From the NCBI RefSeq assembly GCF_036964905.1, contig NZ_JBALHR010000001.1:62001-126000 (forward strand): DNA of 64,000 nucleotides, written 5' to 3'. This document shows, in pieces, positions 16,426-26,979 of this stretch (position 1 is its first letter; every line of letters begins with the position of its first letter). The position numbers and the translations under genes are program-made. The notes beneath the pieces are model-generated. The model did no database searches, was not told the origin of the DNA, and saw only the letters and a list, made by a program, of their open reading frames with translations. This DNA is from Gemmobacter denitrificans (GTDB taxonomy: Bacteria; Pseudomonadota; Alphaproteobacteria; Rhodobacterales; Rhodobacteraceae).

Positions 16426-17022
16426 TCAGAACTTCATGATGTAGGAGACGCCCACCACCAGCGGATCGACCTCGACCTTGCCGACCTTCGCGCCGTTCAG
16501 ATAGACGTCGCTGTCGATGTCGATGTAGCGGATATCCATCCGCAGCGCGCCTTTTTCGCTGATCGCGTAATCGGCACCCAGATGCGCGGCAAGGCCCCAG
16601 CTGTCCTTGATCTTCAGATCGCCCAGCGGCGACCGGTCTTCGAAGAAGGTGGTGTAGTTGATGCCCAGACCGACGAAGGGTTTGAAGGCCCCGCCCGTCG
16701 GGAAGTGGTAGTTCAGCGAGAGCGTCGGCGGCAGGTGCTTGGTCGTGCCGACCTTCGCGCCACCGACATTGATGTCATGCTTGAAGGGCAGGGCAGCCAG
16801 CACTTCCAGACCGATATTGTCCTTGATGAAGTATTCGAAGGTCAGCGTCGGGCGAACATTGTCCTCGATCTCGGTCGCGCCGCCAGCAACAGTGCCATTG
16901 TCGGATTTCGGGGCCACCAGACCCAGGCCAAAGCCCAGCGTCATGTCGCCGGCCGATTGGGCAAGCGCGGGGGCGGCCAGCGTCGCGGCCATCAGGGCGA
17001 GGGTGAGAGAGGTCAGTTTCAT
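16426..17022 (-). CDS. ompW: OmpW family outer membrane protein
   Basis: 198 residues from the ATG at 17022 with signal peptide MKLTSLTLALMAATLAAPALAQ. OmpW features: TLTFEYFIKDNIGLEVLAALP, HLPPTLSLNYHFP, FKPFVGLGINYTTFFED, and a C-terminal Phe (SYIMKF) for outer-membrane barrel assembly. It forms an 8-stranded barrel that likely passes small hydrophobic molecules. An FNR/FnrL-type box lies 59-72 bases upstream of the start, suggesting induction at low oxygen. Confidence 0.93.
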   Translation of the reverse strand: MKLTSLTLALMAATLAAPALAQSAGDMTLGFGLGLVAPKSDNGTVAGGATEIEDNVRPTLTFEYFIKDNIGLEVLAALPFKHDINVGGAKVGTTKHLPPTLSLNYHFPTGGAFKPFVGLGINYTTFFEDRSPLGDLKIKDSWGLAAHLGADYAISEKGALRMDIRYIDIDSDVYLNGAKVGKVEVDPLVVGVSYIMKF

Positions 17023-17080
17023 GGTCGTACTCACAGTTGCATTGCGCGCCGACCATGCGCCGATGATCGCTGTCATATCG

Positions 17081-17094
17081 TTGACATGGATCAA
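17081..17094 (-). promoter_or_regulatory. FNR/FnrL-type binding site upstream of ompW
   Basis: TTGAC-ATGG-ATCAA matches the FNR-family consensus TTGA(T/C)-N4-(A/G)TCAA at every defined base. Its centre lies about 65 bases upstream of the ompW ATG, suitable for an activator at about -41.5 of a transcript starting near 17046. OmpW genes of enteric bacteria are known FNR targets. Confidence 0.6.
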
Positions 17095-17131
17095 CTTGTT
17101 GCGATCTTTGGGCGCGACATTCTGGCGCATA

Positions 17132-17146
17132 GTGATTTGAAATCAC
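17132..17146. promoter_or_regulatory. perfect palindrome in the ompW-mccB intergenic region
   Basis: GTGATTT-G-AAATCAC is a perfect 7-1-7 inverted repeat in an A/T-richer stretch about 110 bases upstream of each flanking start codon. It could be an operator for the rightward mccB operon or for ompW. It does not match the palindrome upstream of ivd. Confidence 0.45.
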
Positions 17147-17258
17147 AAGAAAAGATGATTTTGACATACCGCTTTTCGTCCCAGCCTGCCGCCACACAGA
17201 ACCCGCTCTGCCCGGCCCGGGCGGGGTGCCGTCTTCCCTTTGTTCCGGAAATGACCCC

Positions 17259-18863
17259 ATGAAACTCACGTCCCGCATTCTCACCGGTTCTGACGGCTTC
17301 AAGGCCAATCGCGCGGCGCATCTGGCCATGCTGGATACTGTGGCCGAGGCGGCTGCGCTGGCCGCCGCAGGCGGGGGCGAAAAGGCCATGGCCCGCCATA
17401 TCGCGCGCGGCAAACTCGCCCCGCGCGACCGGGTGGCGGGGCTGCTCGATCCCGGCTCGCCCTTCCTCGAAATCGGCGCAACGGCGGCCCATGGGCTTTA
17501 CGATGGTGCGGCGCCCTGCGCCGGGGTCATCGCGGGCATTGGCCGGGTGCATGGGCAAGAGGTCATGGTGGTCTGCAATGATGCCACCGTGAAGGGCGGC
17601 ACCTATTACCCGATGACCGTCAAGAAACACCTGCGCGCGCAGGAAATCGCGCAGGAATGCGCGCTGCCTTGCGTTTATCTGGTGGATAGCGGTGGCGCCA
17701 ACCTGCCCAATCAGGATGAGGTCTTCCCTGACCGCGATCATTTCGGCCGCATCTTCTACAATCAGGCGCGGATGAGTGCGCAGGGCATCCCGCAAATCGC
17801 CGTCGTCATGGGCTCTTGCACCGCAGGCGGCGCCTATGTCCCCGCCATGTCCGATGTCACCATCATCGTGCGGGATCAGGGCACCATCTTCCTTGCGGGC
17901 CCCCCCTTGGTGCGCGCCGCGACGGGCGAGGTGGTCAGCGCCGAAGACCTGGGCGGCGGCGATGTGCATACTCGCCTGTCGGGCGTGGCCGATTATCTGG
18001 CCGAGGATGATGCCCATGCCCTGGCCCTTGCCCGCCGCGCGCTCAGCCACCTGAACCGTAGCCGCCCCGCCACCGTGCAATGGCAGGCCCCCGAAGACCC
18101 GGCCTATGACCCCGAGGAGATCCTCGGCGTGGTGCCGGGCGATCTGCGCACACCCTATGACATCCGCGAGGTCATCGCCCGCGTGGTGGATGGCTCGTGC
18201 TTTGACGAGTTCAAACCCCGCTTCGGCGAAACCCTCGTCACCGGTTTTGCCCATGTGATGGGCTGCCCGGTGGGGATCATCGCCAATAACGGCGTGCTGT
18301 TCTCCGAAGCCGCGATCAAGGGCGCGCATTTCGTCGAACTCTGCAGCCAGCGCAATATCCCGCTGGTCTTTTTGCAAAACATCACCGGCTTCATGGTGGG
18401 CCGCAAATACGAAAACGAGGGCATCGCCCGCCACGGCGCCAAGATGGTCACCGCCGTCGCCGCCACCAATGTGCCCAAGATCACCATGCTGGTCGGCGGC
18501 AGCTTCGGCGCGGGCAATTACGGCATGGCAGGCCGCGCCTATCAGCCCCGCTTCCTCTGGACATGGCCCAACAGCCGCATCTCGGTCATGGGCGGCGAAC
18601 AGGCGGCAGGGGTGCTGGCCACCGTGAAACGCGACGGGATCGAGCGCGCAGGCGGCACCTGGTCGGCCGAGGACGAGGCCGAATTCAAACGCCCCACCAT
18701 CGAGATGTTCGAACGTCAAAGCCACCCGCTCTACGCCTCGGCCCGGCTCTGGGATGACGGCATCATTGACCCGCGCAAGACAAGGGCGACCCTCGCCCTC
18801 TCGCTCTCTGCCGCGTTGAATGCCCCGATTGAACCCACGCGCTTTGGCGTGTTCCGGATGTGA
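17259..18863 (+). CDS. mccB: methylcrotonyl-CoA carboxylase, carboxyltransferase (beta) subunit
   Basis: 534 residues, normal for MCC beta (LiuB). It begins MKLTSRILTG; the in-frame start 33 bases earlier lacks support. Two crotonase-like halves of the carboxyltransferase fold are seen, with VMGSCTAGGAYVPAMSDV and GGSFGAGNYGMAGRAYQPRF. It transfers CO2 from biotin to 3-methylcrotonyl-CoA, giving 3-methylglutaconyl-CoA. It is the first gene of a seven-gene co-directional run ending at 24591. The end overlaps the next GTG by 4 bases. Confidence 0.95.
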   Translation: MKLTSRILTGSDGFKANRAAHLAMLDTVAEAAALAAAGGGEKAMARHIARGKLAPRDRVAGLLDPGSPFLEIGATAAHGLYDGAAPCAGVIAGIGRVHGQEVMVVCNDATVKGGTYYPMTVKKHLRAQEIAQECALPCVYLVDSGGANLPNQDEVFPDRDHFGRIFYNQARMSAQGIPQIAVVMGSCTAGGAYVPAMSDVTIIVRDQGTIFLAGPPLVRAATGEVVSAEDLGGGDVHTRLSGVADYLAEDDAHALALARRALSHLNRSRPATVQWQAPEDPAYDPEEILGVVPGDLRTPYDIREVIARVVDGSCFDEFKPRFGETLVTGFAHVMGCPVGIIANNGVLFSEAAIKGAHFVELCSQRNIPLVFLQNITGFMVGRKYENEGIARHGAKMVTAVAATNVPKITMLVGGSFGAGNYGMAGRAYQPRFLWTWPNSRISVMGGEQAAGVLATVKRDGIERAGGTWSAEDEAEFKRPTIEMFERQSHPLYASARLWDDGIIDPRKTRATLALSLSAALNAPIEPTRFGVFRM

Positions 18864-19309
18864 GGCGTCGCATGTCGCCGGATCTTCTGGTCTATGTCGC
18901 GTTGCTGCTCGCCGGGTTGCTGGCGCTGGCCGGACGTTACGCGCCTCATGAGCAACTCAGCGAACAGGGGTGTCGGATAGGGGCGGTGCTGGATGGTGAT
19001 ACGGTGCATCTGATCTGCGGCACTGTCACCGAAACAGCCCGGCTTCACGGCTATGACGCGCCGGAAACCCGCGATGCGGCATGCGAGGCCGAGCGCGCAT
19101 TGGGCAAACGCGCAACCTTGCGCCTGCGGGAACTGGTCGCGGATGCACAGCCCGGCATTGCCGATCTGGGGCGCGACAAATATGGCCGCCGTCTGATCCG
19201 GCTGCGCCTGAACGGGCAGGACGTGGCGGATCGCATGGTGGCCGAAGGATTGGCTACGCCCTATGCGGGTGGCAAGCGGATCAACTGGTGCAAGGGGCTG
19301 CCGCAATGA
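18860..19309 (+). CDS. thermonuclease (SNase-like) family protein, membrane-anchored or secreted
   Basis: 149 residues from the GTG overlapping the mccB stop, or 145 from the ATG at 18872. A hydrophobic segment (LLVYVALLLAGLLALAG) near the start could be an uncleaved anchor. The SNase domain follows: VLDGDTVHLICG, ARLHGYDAPETRD and DKYGRRLIRLRLNG hold the metal-binding Asp and the Arg/Glu/Arg catalytic set. Such proteins cut nucleic acids outside the cytoplasm. It is out of place functionally among leucine genes, though clearly in the same transcript. Confidence 0.85.
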   Translation: MRRRMSPDLLVYVALLLAGLLALAGRYAPHEQLSEQGCRIGAVLDGDTVHLICGTVTETARLHGYDAPETRDAACEAERALGKRATLRLRELVADAQPGIADLGRDKYGRRLIRLRLNGQDVADRMVAEGLATPYAGGKRINWCKGLPQ

Positions 19310-20319
19310 TCGACACGCGCTTTACCCGCGCTTTCGGTTTGGTCCATCCGGTTGCGCTGGCCCCCATGGCGGGTGCCGCCGGGGGACGGTTGGCCGCGGC
19401 CGTTGCCCGGTCCGGGGGGCTTGGCCTGTTGGGCGGCGGTTATGGCGATGCCGACTGGATCGCCCGGGAATGGGATCTGGCCGAAGGGGCCGCCATCGGT
19501 ATCGGCTTCATCACCTGGAAGCTGACGGCTGACCTTCTGGCCCGCTGCCTTGATCGCGGCCCGCGTGCCGTCATGCTGTCCTTTGGTGACCCTGCGCCCT
19601 TTGCCGCCGCAATCCAAGCTGCCGGGGTGCCCCTGATCTGCCAATGTCAGACGCTGGAGCATGCCCGCGCGGCGCTGGAGTCCGGGGCGCGGATCATCGT
19701 CGCCCAAGGGGCCGAAGCGGGCGGCCATGGTGCGACGCGCGGCACGATCAGCCTGACGCCGGAGATTGCCGATCTCATGGCCGCCCGCGCGCCCGAAACC
19801 CTGCTGCTGGCGGCGGGGGGCATTGCCGATGGCCGGGGCCTTGCGGCGGCGCTCATGCTTGGGGCCGATGGCGCGCTGATCGGCAGCCGGTTCTGGGCCG
19901 CGTCCGAGGCGCTGGTGCCCGCAGGTTTTCACCGCGCCGCGCTGGCCGCCGATGGCGATGCCACGCTGCGCACCCGCGCGGTGGATGCCGTGCGCGGGCT
20001 TGGCTGGCCCGATCCCTTCACCATCCGCGTCATGCGTTCAGGCTTCACTGACCGCTGGCACAGCACCCCAGACGCCCTGCGCGCGCCCGGTGCCGCCAAT
20101 GCCCGCGCCGATTGGACTGCGGCTCAGGCGATGGGCGATGCCGAAAATGGCAGCCCCGTTGCGGGCGAAGCCATTGGCCTGATCCGCGATACTGCCCCCG
20201 CTGCCGACCTGCTCGCCTGGATCGGGGCCGAGGCCGAGCAGCGTTTGTCCCTGTTCCAACTTTCCCGGGGGGAGGTGCCTGTCGCGCCCACCCCCGATCA
20301 TCCCGCAGCAGAGGTCTGA
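19306..20319 (+). CDS. nitronate monooxygenase-like FMN-dependent oxidoreductase
   Basis: 337 residues, start overlapping the preceding stop (ATGA). TIM-barrel NMO/enoyl reductase II family: LAPMAGAAGG at the start, QGAEAGGHGATRG with the catalytic His, and AAGGIADGRGLAAALMLGADG for FMN phosphate binding. Members oxidise nitronates or reduce enoyl substrates. The exact substrate is unknown. Being inside the mccB-mccA transcript suggests a side reaction of acyl-CoA metabolism, but that is inference. Confidence 0.85.
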   Translation: MIDTRFTRAFGLVHPVALAPMAGAAGGRLAAAVARSGGLGLLGGGYGDADWIAREWDLAEGAAIGIGFITWKLTADLLARCLDRGPRAVMLSFGDPAPFAAAIQAAGVPLICQCQTLEHARAALESGARIIVAQGAEAGGHGATRGTISLTPEIADLMAARAPETLLLAAGGIADGRGLAAALMLGADGALIGSRFWAASEALVPAGFHRAALAADGDATLRTRAVDAVRGLGWPDPFTIRVMRSGFTDRWHSTPDALRAPGAANARADWTAAQAMGDAENGSPVAGEAIGLIRDTAPAADLLAWIGAEAEQRLSLFQLSRGEVPVAPTPDHPAAEV

Positions 20320-20323
20320 GCCC

Positions 20324-22236
<1,913 letters not shown>

Positions 22237-22240
<4 letters not shown>

Positions 22241-22896
22241 TCCGCCTGCACCACGTTCCGGGCGCGCGCAGCTTCCGCATCTTGTGGCTGCTCGAGGAAT
22301 TGGGGCTGGATTATGAGGTGCAGAACTGGCGCCTCGATGATGGCTCCACCCGCAGCGCCGCCTTCCGCGCGCTCTCGCCCATGGGCCGCATCCCGGTGTT
22401 GGAATGGGACGGGTTAACCATTTCGGAGAGCGGCGCGATCCTGCAAACCCTGCTGGAACGCCACCCTGACTCTGGGCTCGCCCCCGCCGTCACAGCCCCC
22501 GACCGGCCGCGTTTCCTCGAATGGCTCCACTTCGCCGAAACCCAGGCGCCCATTCTGGAGCAGTTGAACATCCAGCACATCTTCCTCCGCCCGGTCGAGG
22601 CCCGCTCGCCGGTGCTGATGAAGCTGCTTACCAAGCGGCTGGAGGTCACGATGAAGGTGATGGAGACCGCGCTGGAGAATCGAAAAACACTCATGGAATC
22701 AGGGTTTTCTGGCGCGGATGTAATGTTGGGATTCAACATTCCCGCCGTGTTCCGCTTTGTGCGGCGCGACAGTTACCCCCGCCTGTCCGCCTATGCTGAG
22801 GCTATGGCCGCCCGCCCGGCCTATATCCGCGCCATGGCCCGCGCCGGGGCTGACACGCTCTATACCCGTGATTTTTACGAGACCCCAAATGTCTGA
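22237..22896 (+). CDS. glutathione S-transferase family protein
   Basis: 219 residues. The thioredoxin-like N-terminal domain is HHVPGARSFRILWLLEELG, then RIPVLEWDGLTISESGAIL with the glutathione gamma-Glu-binding E-S pair. The helical C-terminal domain ends in KTLMESGFSGADVMLG. The S in RSF may be the catalytic residue. It overlaps mccA and HMG-CoA lyase, so it is made with the leucine enzymes. Its substrate is unknown. Confidence 0.88.
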
Positions 22897-23749
22897 TTTT
22901 GTTGAAATCTTTGAAATGGGCCCGCGCGACGGCCTGCAAAACGAAAAGCGTCTGATCCCGGCGGCGGACAAGATCGCGCTGGTCAACCTCTTGTCTTCCA
23001 TAGGGTTTCGCCGGATCGAGGTCACCAGTTTCGTCAGCCCGAAATGGGTGCCGCAAATGGCCGACGCGGCTGAGGTGCTGGCGGGCATCTCCCGCGCGCC
23101 CGGTATCAGCTATGCCGCGCTGACCCCCAACCTCAAGGGCTATGAGGCCGCCCGCGCCGCCCGCGCCGATGAGGTGGCAATCTTCGCCTCCGCCTCCGAA
23201 GGCTTCAGTCAGGCCAACCTGAATTGCTCGATTTCTCAAAGCCTTGAGCGTTTCGCGCCAGTGGCCGAGGCCGCCCGCGCCGACGGCATTCCGCTGCGTG
23301 GCTATGTCTCGGTGGTGACCGATTGCCCCTTTGACGGCCCAACGCCCCCCGCCCAGGTGGCCCGCGTCGCCGCTGCCCTGCGCGACATGGGCTGTTATGA
23401 GATCAGCTTGGGCGATACGATCGGCCATGGCACGCCGCATACCATCCGCGCCATGCTGAAGGCTGTGCTGGCCGAGGTGCCAGCAGCCCAACTCGCCGGG
23501 CATTACCACGATACCAGGGGCCGCGCGCTGGAAAATATCGAGCAATCCTTGGCACTTGGTCTGCGCGTCTTTGATGCCGCCGTGGGCGGCCTGGGCGGTT
23601 GCCCCTATGCGCCGGGGGCTGCGGGCAATGTCGCGACCGAGGCGGTCGCGGCGCGTCTGGCCGATCTGGGGTTCGAGACCGGTCTAAATCCCGTATTGCT
23701 GGGAAAGGCCGCTGAAATGGCGCGCAGTCTGCGTCTCGAAAATCCTTGA
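22889..23749 (+). CDS. mvaB: hydroxymethylglutaryl-CoA lyase
   Basis: 286 residues; the ATG overlaps the GST end by 8 bases. DRE-TIM family: EMGPRDGLQNE at the start, DTIGHGTP, HYHDTRGRALEN, and the signature GGLGGCPYAPGAAGNVATE with the active-site Cys. It cleaves HMG-CoA to acetyl-CoA and acetoacetate, the last step of leucine breakdown (LiuE). Confidence 0.95.
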   Translation: MSDFVEIFEMGPRDGLQNEKRLIPAADKIALVNLLSSIGFRRIEVTSFVSPKWVPQMADAAEVLAGISRAPGISYAALTPNLKGYEAARAARADEVAIFASASEGFSQANLNCSISQSLERFAPVAEAARADGIPLRGYVSVVTDCPFDGPTPPAQVARVAAALRDMGCYEISLGDTIGHGTPHTIRAMLKAVLAEVPAAQLAGHYHDTRGRALENIEQSLALGLRVFDAAVGGLGGCPYAPGAAGNVATEAVAARLADLGFETGLNPVLLGKAAEMARSLRLENP

Positions 23750-23808
23750 AATGCACGCAGAATCAAAAACAAGCGGCTCATTCCTCAAGTTACACATCAA
23801 GGTGCGAA

Positions 23809-24591
23809 ATGTTTGAAACCCTCACCCTTGCCACCGATCTGCGCGGCGTTGCGACACTGACGCTGAACCGGCCCGACAAGCATAATACCCTGTCGGCCCA
23901 GATGATTGAGGAATTGACCCAAGCCGCACATCAGCTTGGTGCCGATCCTGCGGTGCGCGTGGTTGTCCTGACAGGGGCCGGCACCAGTTTCTGCGCGGGC
24001 GGCGATCTGACCTGGATGAAGGCGCAGATCGAGGCGGATGCGGAAACCCGCCGCGCCGGAGCCACGGCGCTGGCCCTGATGCTGCAGGCGCTGGATACTC
24101 TGCCCAAGCCACTGATCGGGCGGGTGCAGGGGCAGGCCTATGGCGGCGGGGTGGGCATGATGGCGGTCTGCGATCTGTGCATCGGCGTGCCCGAGGCGAA
24201 GTTCGGCCTGACCGAAACGAAGCTGGGCCTGATCCCCGCCACCATCTCGCCCTATGTGGTGGCCCGGATGGGCGCTGCCGCGGCACGGCGGCATTTCCTG
24301 TCGGCCCGCCTGTTCGACGCAGCCGAGGCGCATCGCATCGGCCTTCTGTCTCAGATTGTCACTGCGGCGGATCTCGATGCGGCGGTCGAGGCCGAAGTGG
24401 CCCCATTCCTGCAATGCGCGCCGGGTGCGGTGGCCGACTCCAAGGCACTGGTGGCCATGCTGGCCCCGCCGCTGGACCGCGCGCTGATCGACGCCACGAT
24501 CGACCGGCTGGTTGCCCGCTGGGAGAGCCTGGAATCCGCCGAAGGAATCGCCGCTTTTCTGGGCAAACGCAAACCGTCCTGGGCAGTCTGA
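23809..24591 (+). CDS. liuC: enoyl-CoA hydratase/isomerase family protein, probable methylglutaconyl-CoA hydratase
   Basis: 260 residues from the ATG at 23809 (CAAGGTGCG upstream). Crotonase motifs: TLNRPDKHNTLS, TGAGTSFCAGGDL for the oxyanion hole, and GQAYGGGVGMMAVCD. EAKFGLTETKLGLIPATISPYV is close to AUH/LiuC. It hydrates 3-methylglutaconyl-CoA to HMG-CoA, between the MccAB and MvaB steps. The assignment to this step comes from context. Confidence 0.88.
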   Translation: MFETLTLATDLRGVATLTLNRPDKHNTLSAQMIEELTQAAHQLGADPAVRVVVLTGAGTSFCAGGDLTWMKAQIEADAETRRAGATALALMLQALDTLPKPLIGRVQGQAYGGGVGMMAVCDLCIGVPEAKFGLTETKLGLIPATISPYVVARMGAAAARRHFLSARLFDAAEAHRIGLLSQIVTAADLDAAVEAEVAPFLQCAPGAVADSKALVAMLAPPLDRALIDATIDRLVARWESLESAEGIAAFLGKRKPSWAV

Positions 24592-24643
24592 CCGGCATTC
24601 CTTTCACAGCAATCGGTCATCGCGCGAATCTGCTTGCAGTCGT

Positions 24644-24675
24644 ATTCCGCATGTGGAATGTGAATGCACATTCAC
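24644..24675. promoter_or_regulatory. two adjacent palindromes between liuC and pcm
   Basis: ATTCC-N6-GGAAT (24644-24659) is directly followed by the perfect GTGAATG-CA-CATTCAC (24660-24675). They lie about 90 bases upstream of the pcm ATG in a 171-base gap without a gene. This is probably a promoter/operator for pcm-tolC. No matching regulator could be named. Confidence 0.45.
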
Positions 24676-24762
24676 GTGATCCGACCGGGATTGCCAGGTT
24701 GCCGCGCCGTGGTTTCTGTGGCATCAGGTGGGGGACGCCGAAACTGGACCGATGAGTTTAGC

Positions 24763-25416
24763 ATGACCGATTTCGCCACCCGCCGCACCATGATGGTCGA
24801 TACCCAGATCCGCCCGTCGGATGTGACCAAATTCACCATCATCGAGGCCATGCTTGCCGTACCGCGCGAGGCATTCGTGCCACCCGCCCGCCGCGAGGTT
24901 GCCTATGTGGGCGAGCATGTGGGGCTTGGGGCTGGGCGCGTCGTCATGGACCCTCGGGTCCTGGCCAAGATGCTGGATGCGCTGGATATCCAACCCACGG
25001 ATACCGTTCTCGATATCGGGTCGGGGCTGGGCTATTCGGCGGCGGTGATCGCGCGTATGGCCGAAACCGTGATTGCGGTTGAAGAAGACGAAACGCTTGC
25101 GCGCGACGCGCAGGCGACATTGTCGGCGCAGGATGTGGACAATGCGGCCGTGCAGGTCGGGCCTTTGGCTGCCGGTGCCCCCAAGGCCGCGCCCTATGAC
25201 GTGATCACGCTGCAGGGCGCAGTGGAAACCCTGCCAGAGGCGCTGGTGGCACAGCTGAAAGAAGGCGGTCGCATCGGCGCCATCTTCATGGACGGCGCGC
25301 TTGGCGTGGCCCGGATCGGCTACAAGATCGATGGCCAGATCACCTGGCGGAATGCCTTCAATGCCACGGCCCCGGTTCTGCCGGGATTTGCGGTGCACAA
25401 GGCCTTCACGCTCTGA
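24763..25416 (+). CDS. pcm: protein-L-isoaspartate O-methyltransferase family protein
   Basis: 217 residues. MVDTQIRPSDVT and REAFVPPARREVAY are family blocks. The SAM site is VLDIGSGLGYSAAVIARM followed by the acidic AVEEDE. It methylates isoaspartyl residues for protein repair. In Rhodobacterales this short form is regularly placed just before tolC, as here, so a link to envelope export has been guessed from context. Confidence 0.88.
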   Translation: MTDFATRRTMMVDTQIRPSDVTKFTIIEAMLAVPREAFVPPARREVAYVGEHVGLGAGRVVMDPRVLAKMLDALDIQPTDTVLDIGSGLGYSAAVIARMAETVIAVEEDETLARDAQATLSAQDVDNAAVQVGPLAAGAPKAAPYDVITLQGAVETLPEALVAQLKEGGRIGAIFMDGALGVARIGYKIDGQITWRNAFNATAPVLPGFAVHKAFTL

Positions 25417-25459
25417 TTTCCGGCGGCGGGCAGGGCGAACACAGTTACAGGAGCAGGCG

Positions 25460-26878
25460 ATGATCGGTTGGAAACAGGTTCTTGCGGCCACGACGGCGGC
25501 CTTCGTCTGGGTGGCACCGCAGGCCCAGGCCGAAACGCTGGCCGATGCAATGATCGCGGCCTATCGCAATTCCAACCTGCTGGATCAGAACCGGGCGCTG
25601 TTGCGTGCGGCGGATGAAGATGTGGCCACGGCGGTATCGGCGCTGAAACCTGTGCTGGAATTCACGGCACGCTTCCGGCGCAACCGTCAGTTCAACGAAA
25701 ATGCCGGGCAGTTCTCTGGTTTCTCGCGGATACCTAGCGAAGACCACAGCACCTCTTATTCTTTTGAATATGTCTGGCAGATCATTCTGATGGATTTCGG
25801 CCGCACCGATGGCCGGATCGCCGCCGCCAAAGAGGCCGTGCTGGCCACCCGGGCCGGGCTGGTATCCGTCGAACAGGATGTGTTGCTGGCCACAGTGAAT
25901 GCCTATGTCGATGTGCGGCTGGCGCAAGAGATTGTCGATCTGCGCAGCAACAATACCCGGGTGATCGGGCAGGAACTGCGCGCCTCGCAGGATCGGTTTG
26001 ATGTGGGCGAAGTCACCCGCACCGATGTGGCGGTGGCGGAATCGCGTCTGGCGCAGGCCCGTGCTGCGCTTGCCGTGGCAGAGGGCGATCTTCTTGTGGC
26101 GCGCGAGGCCTATAAGGCGGCAACTGGTGCCTATCCGGGCAATCTGCGCGCTCTGCCCAAACTGCCCAGACTGGCCGACAGTCTGGAAGCCGCGCAATCG
26201 GTTGCGCGGCGCAATCACCCCGAAATGATCCGGGCGCAGCACTTGGTCAAGGTGCGCGACCTTGCGGTAGAGATTGCCGAAGCCGAGATGAAGCCCACCA
26301 TTTCGATGGACCTGACGGCCGGGGTTTACGAAGGCACCAGCAGTGCGGCGTCTGATTTCAACCAGCTCTCCACCGGCATCACCTTCAACGCGCCGATCTA
26401 TACCGGGGGGCGGTTGTCGGCGCTCTATCGTCGGGCCTTGGCCGAAGCCGAGGCGCAGCGCGCCCAGTTGCACCAGACCCGGGTGCAGCTGGATCAGAAC
26501 CTTGGCAATGCCTGGGCGCGGCTGGCGGTGGCTGATGCCCAGATTTCGGCCAGTGCCCGCCAGATCGAAGCAGCACAGATCGCCTTTGATGGCCTGCGCG
26601 AAGAGGCCAAGCTGGGCGCGCGCACCACGCTGGAAGTGCTGGATGCCGAGCAGGAACTGCTGGATGCCCGCGCAAGCCGGATTCAGGCCGAGGCCTTGCG
26701 CTACAAGGCTGTTTATACTGCCCTTGCAGCCACCGGGCGTCTGACGGTGGCCGATCTGAACCTTGGCATCCCCACCTATGACGTGACCTCCTATTACAAC
26801 GCCGTGAAGGATGCCCCTGCGACCTCCTATCAGGGCGAGGCGCTGGATCGCGTATTGCGCAGCATCGGCAAGGAATAA
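25460..26878 (+). CDS. tolC: TolC family outer membrane channel protein
   Basis: 472 residues; CAGGAGCAGG precedes the ATG. Signal peptide to about residue 24 (VWVAPQAQAE). Two outer-membrane efflux repeats with long coiled-coil helices, for example VDVRLAQEIVDLRSNN and GEVTRTDVAVAESRLAQA, the latter repeated in type as GARTTLEVLDAEQELLDA. It forms the trimeric outer-membrane tunnel for type I secretion or RND efflux. No inner-membrane partner is nearby. Confidence 0.94.
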   Translation: MIGWKQVLAATTAAFVWVAPQAQAETLADAMIAAYRNSNLLDQNRALLRAADEDVATAVSALKPVLEFTARFRRNRQFNENAGQFSGFSRIPSEDHSTSYSFEYVWQIILMDFGRTDGRIAAAKEAVLATRAGLVSVEQDVLLATVNAYVDVRLAQEIVDLRSNNTRVIGQELRASQDRFDVGEVTRTDVAVAESRLAQARAALAVAEGDLLVAREAYKAATGAYPGNLRALPKLPRLADSLEAAQSVARRNHPEMIRAQHLVKVRDLAVEIAEAEMKPTISMDLTAGVYEGTSSAASDFNQLSTGITFNAPIYTGGRLSALYRRALAEAEAQRAQLHQTRVQLDQNLGNAWARLAVADAQISASARQIEAAQIAFDGLREEAKLGARTTLEVLDAEQELLDARASRIQAEALRYKAVYTALAATGRLTVADLNLGIPTYDVTSYYNAVKDAPATSYQGEALDRVLRSIGKE

Positions 26879-26979
26879 GACGCCGATCTTGCAGGAATTG
26901 TTAACTGCTGTTTCCCCATCATCTTGCAGGATGGGGGCACAGCGGTTACTGTTTCCGCAAAGCAGATAACGGGGCAGGC

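Noticed and set aside
17091..18725. Long minus-strand frame opposite mccB
   Set aside because: Antisense to a conserved carboxyltransferase, no motif of its own.
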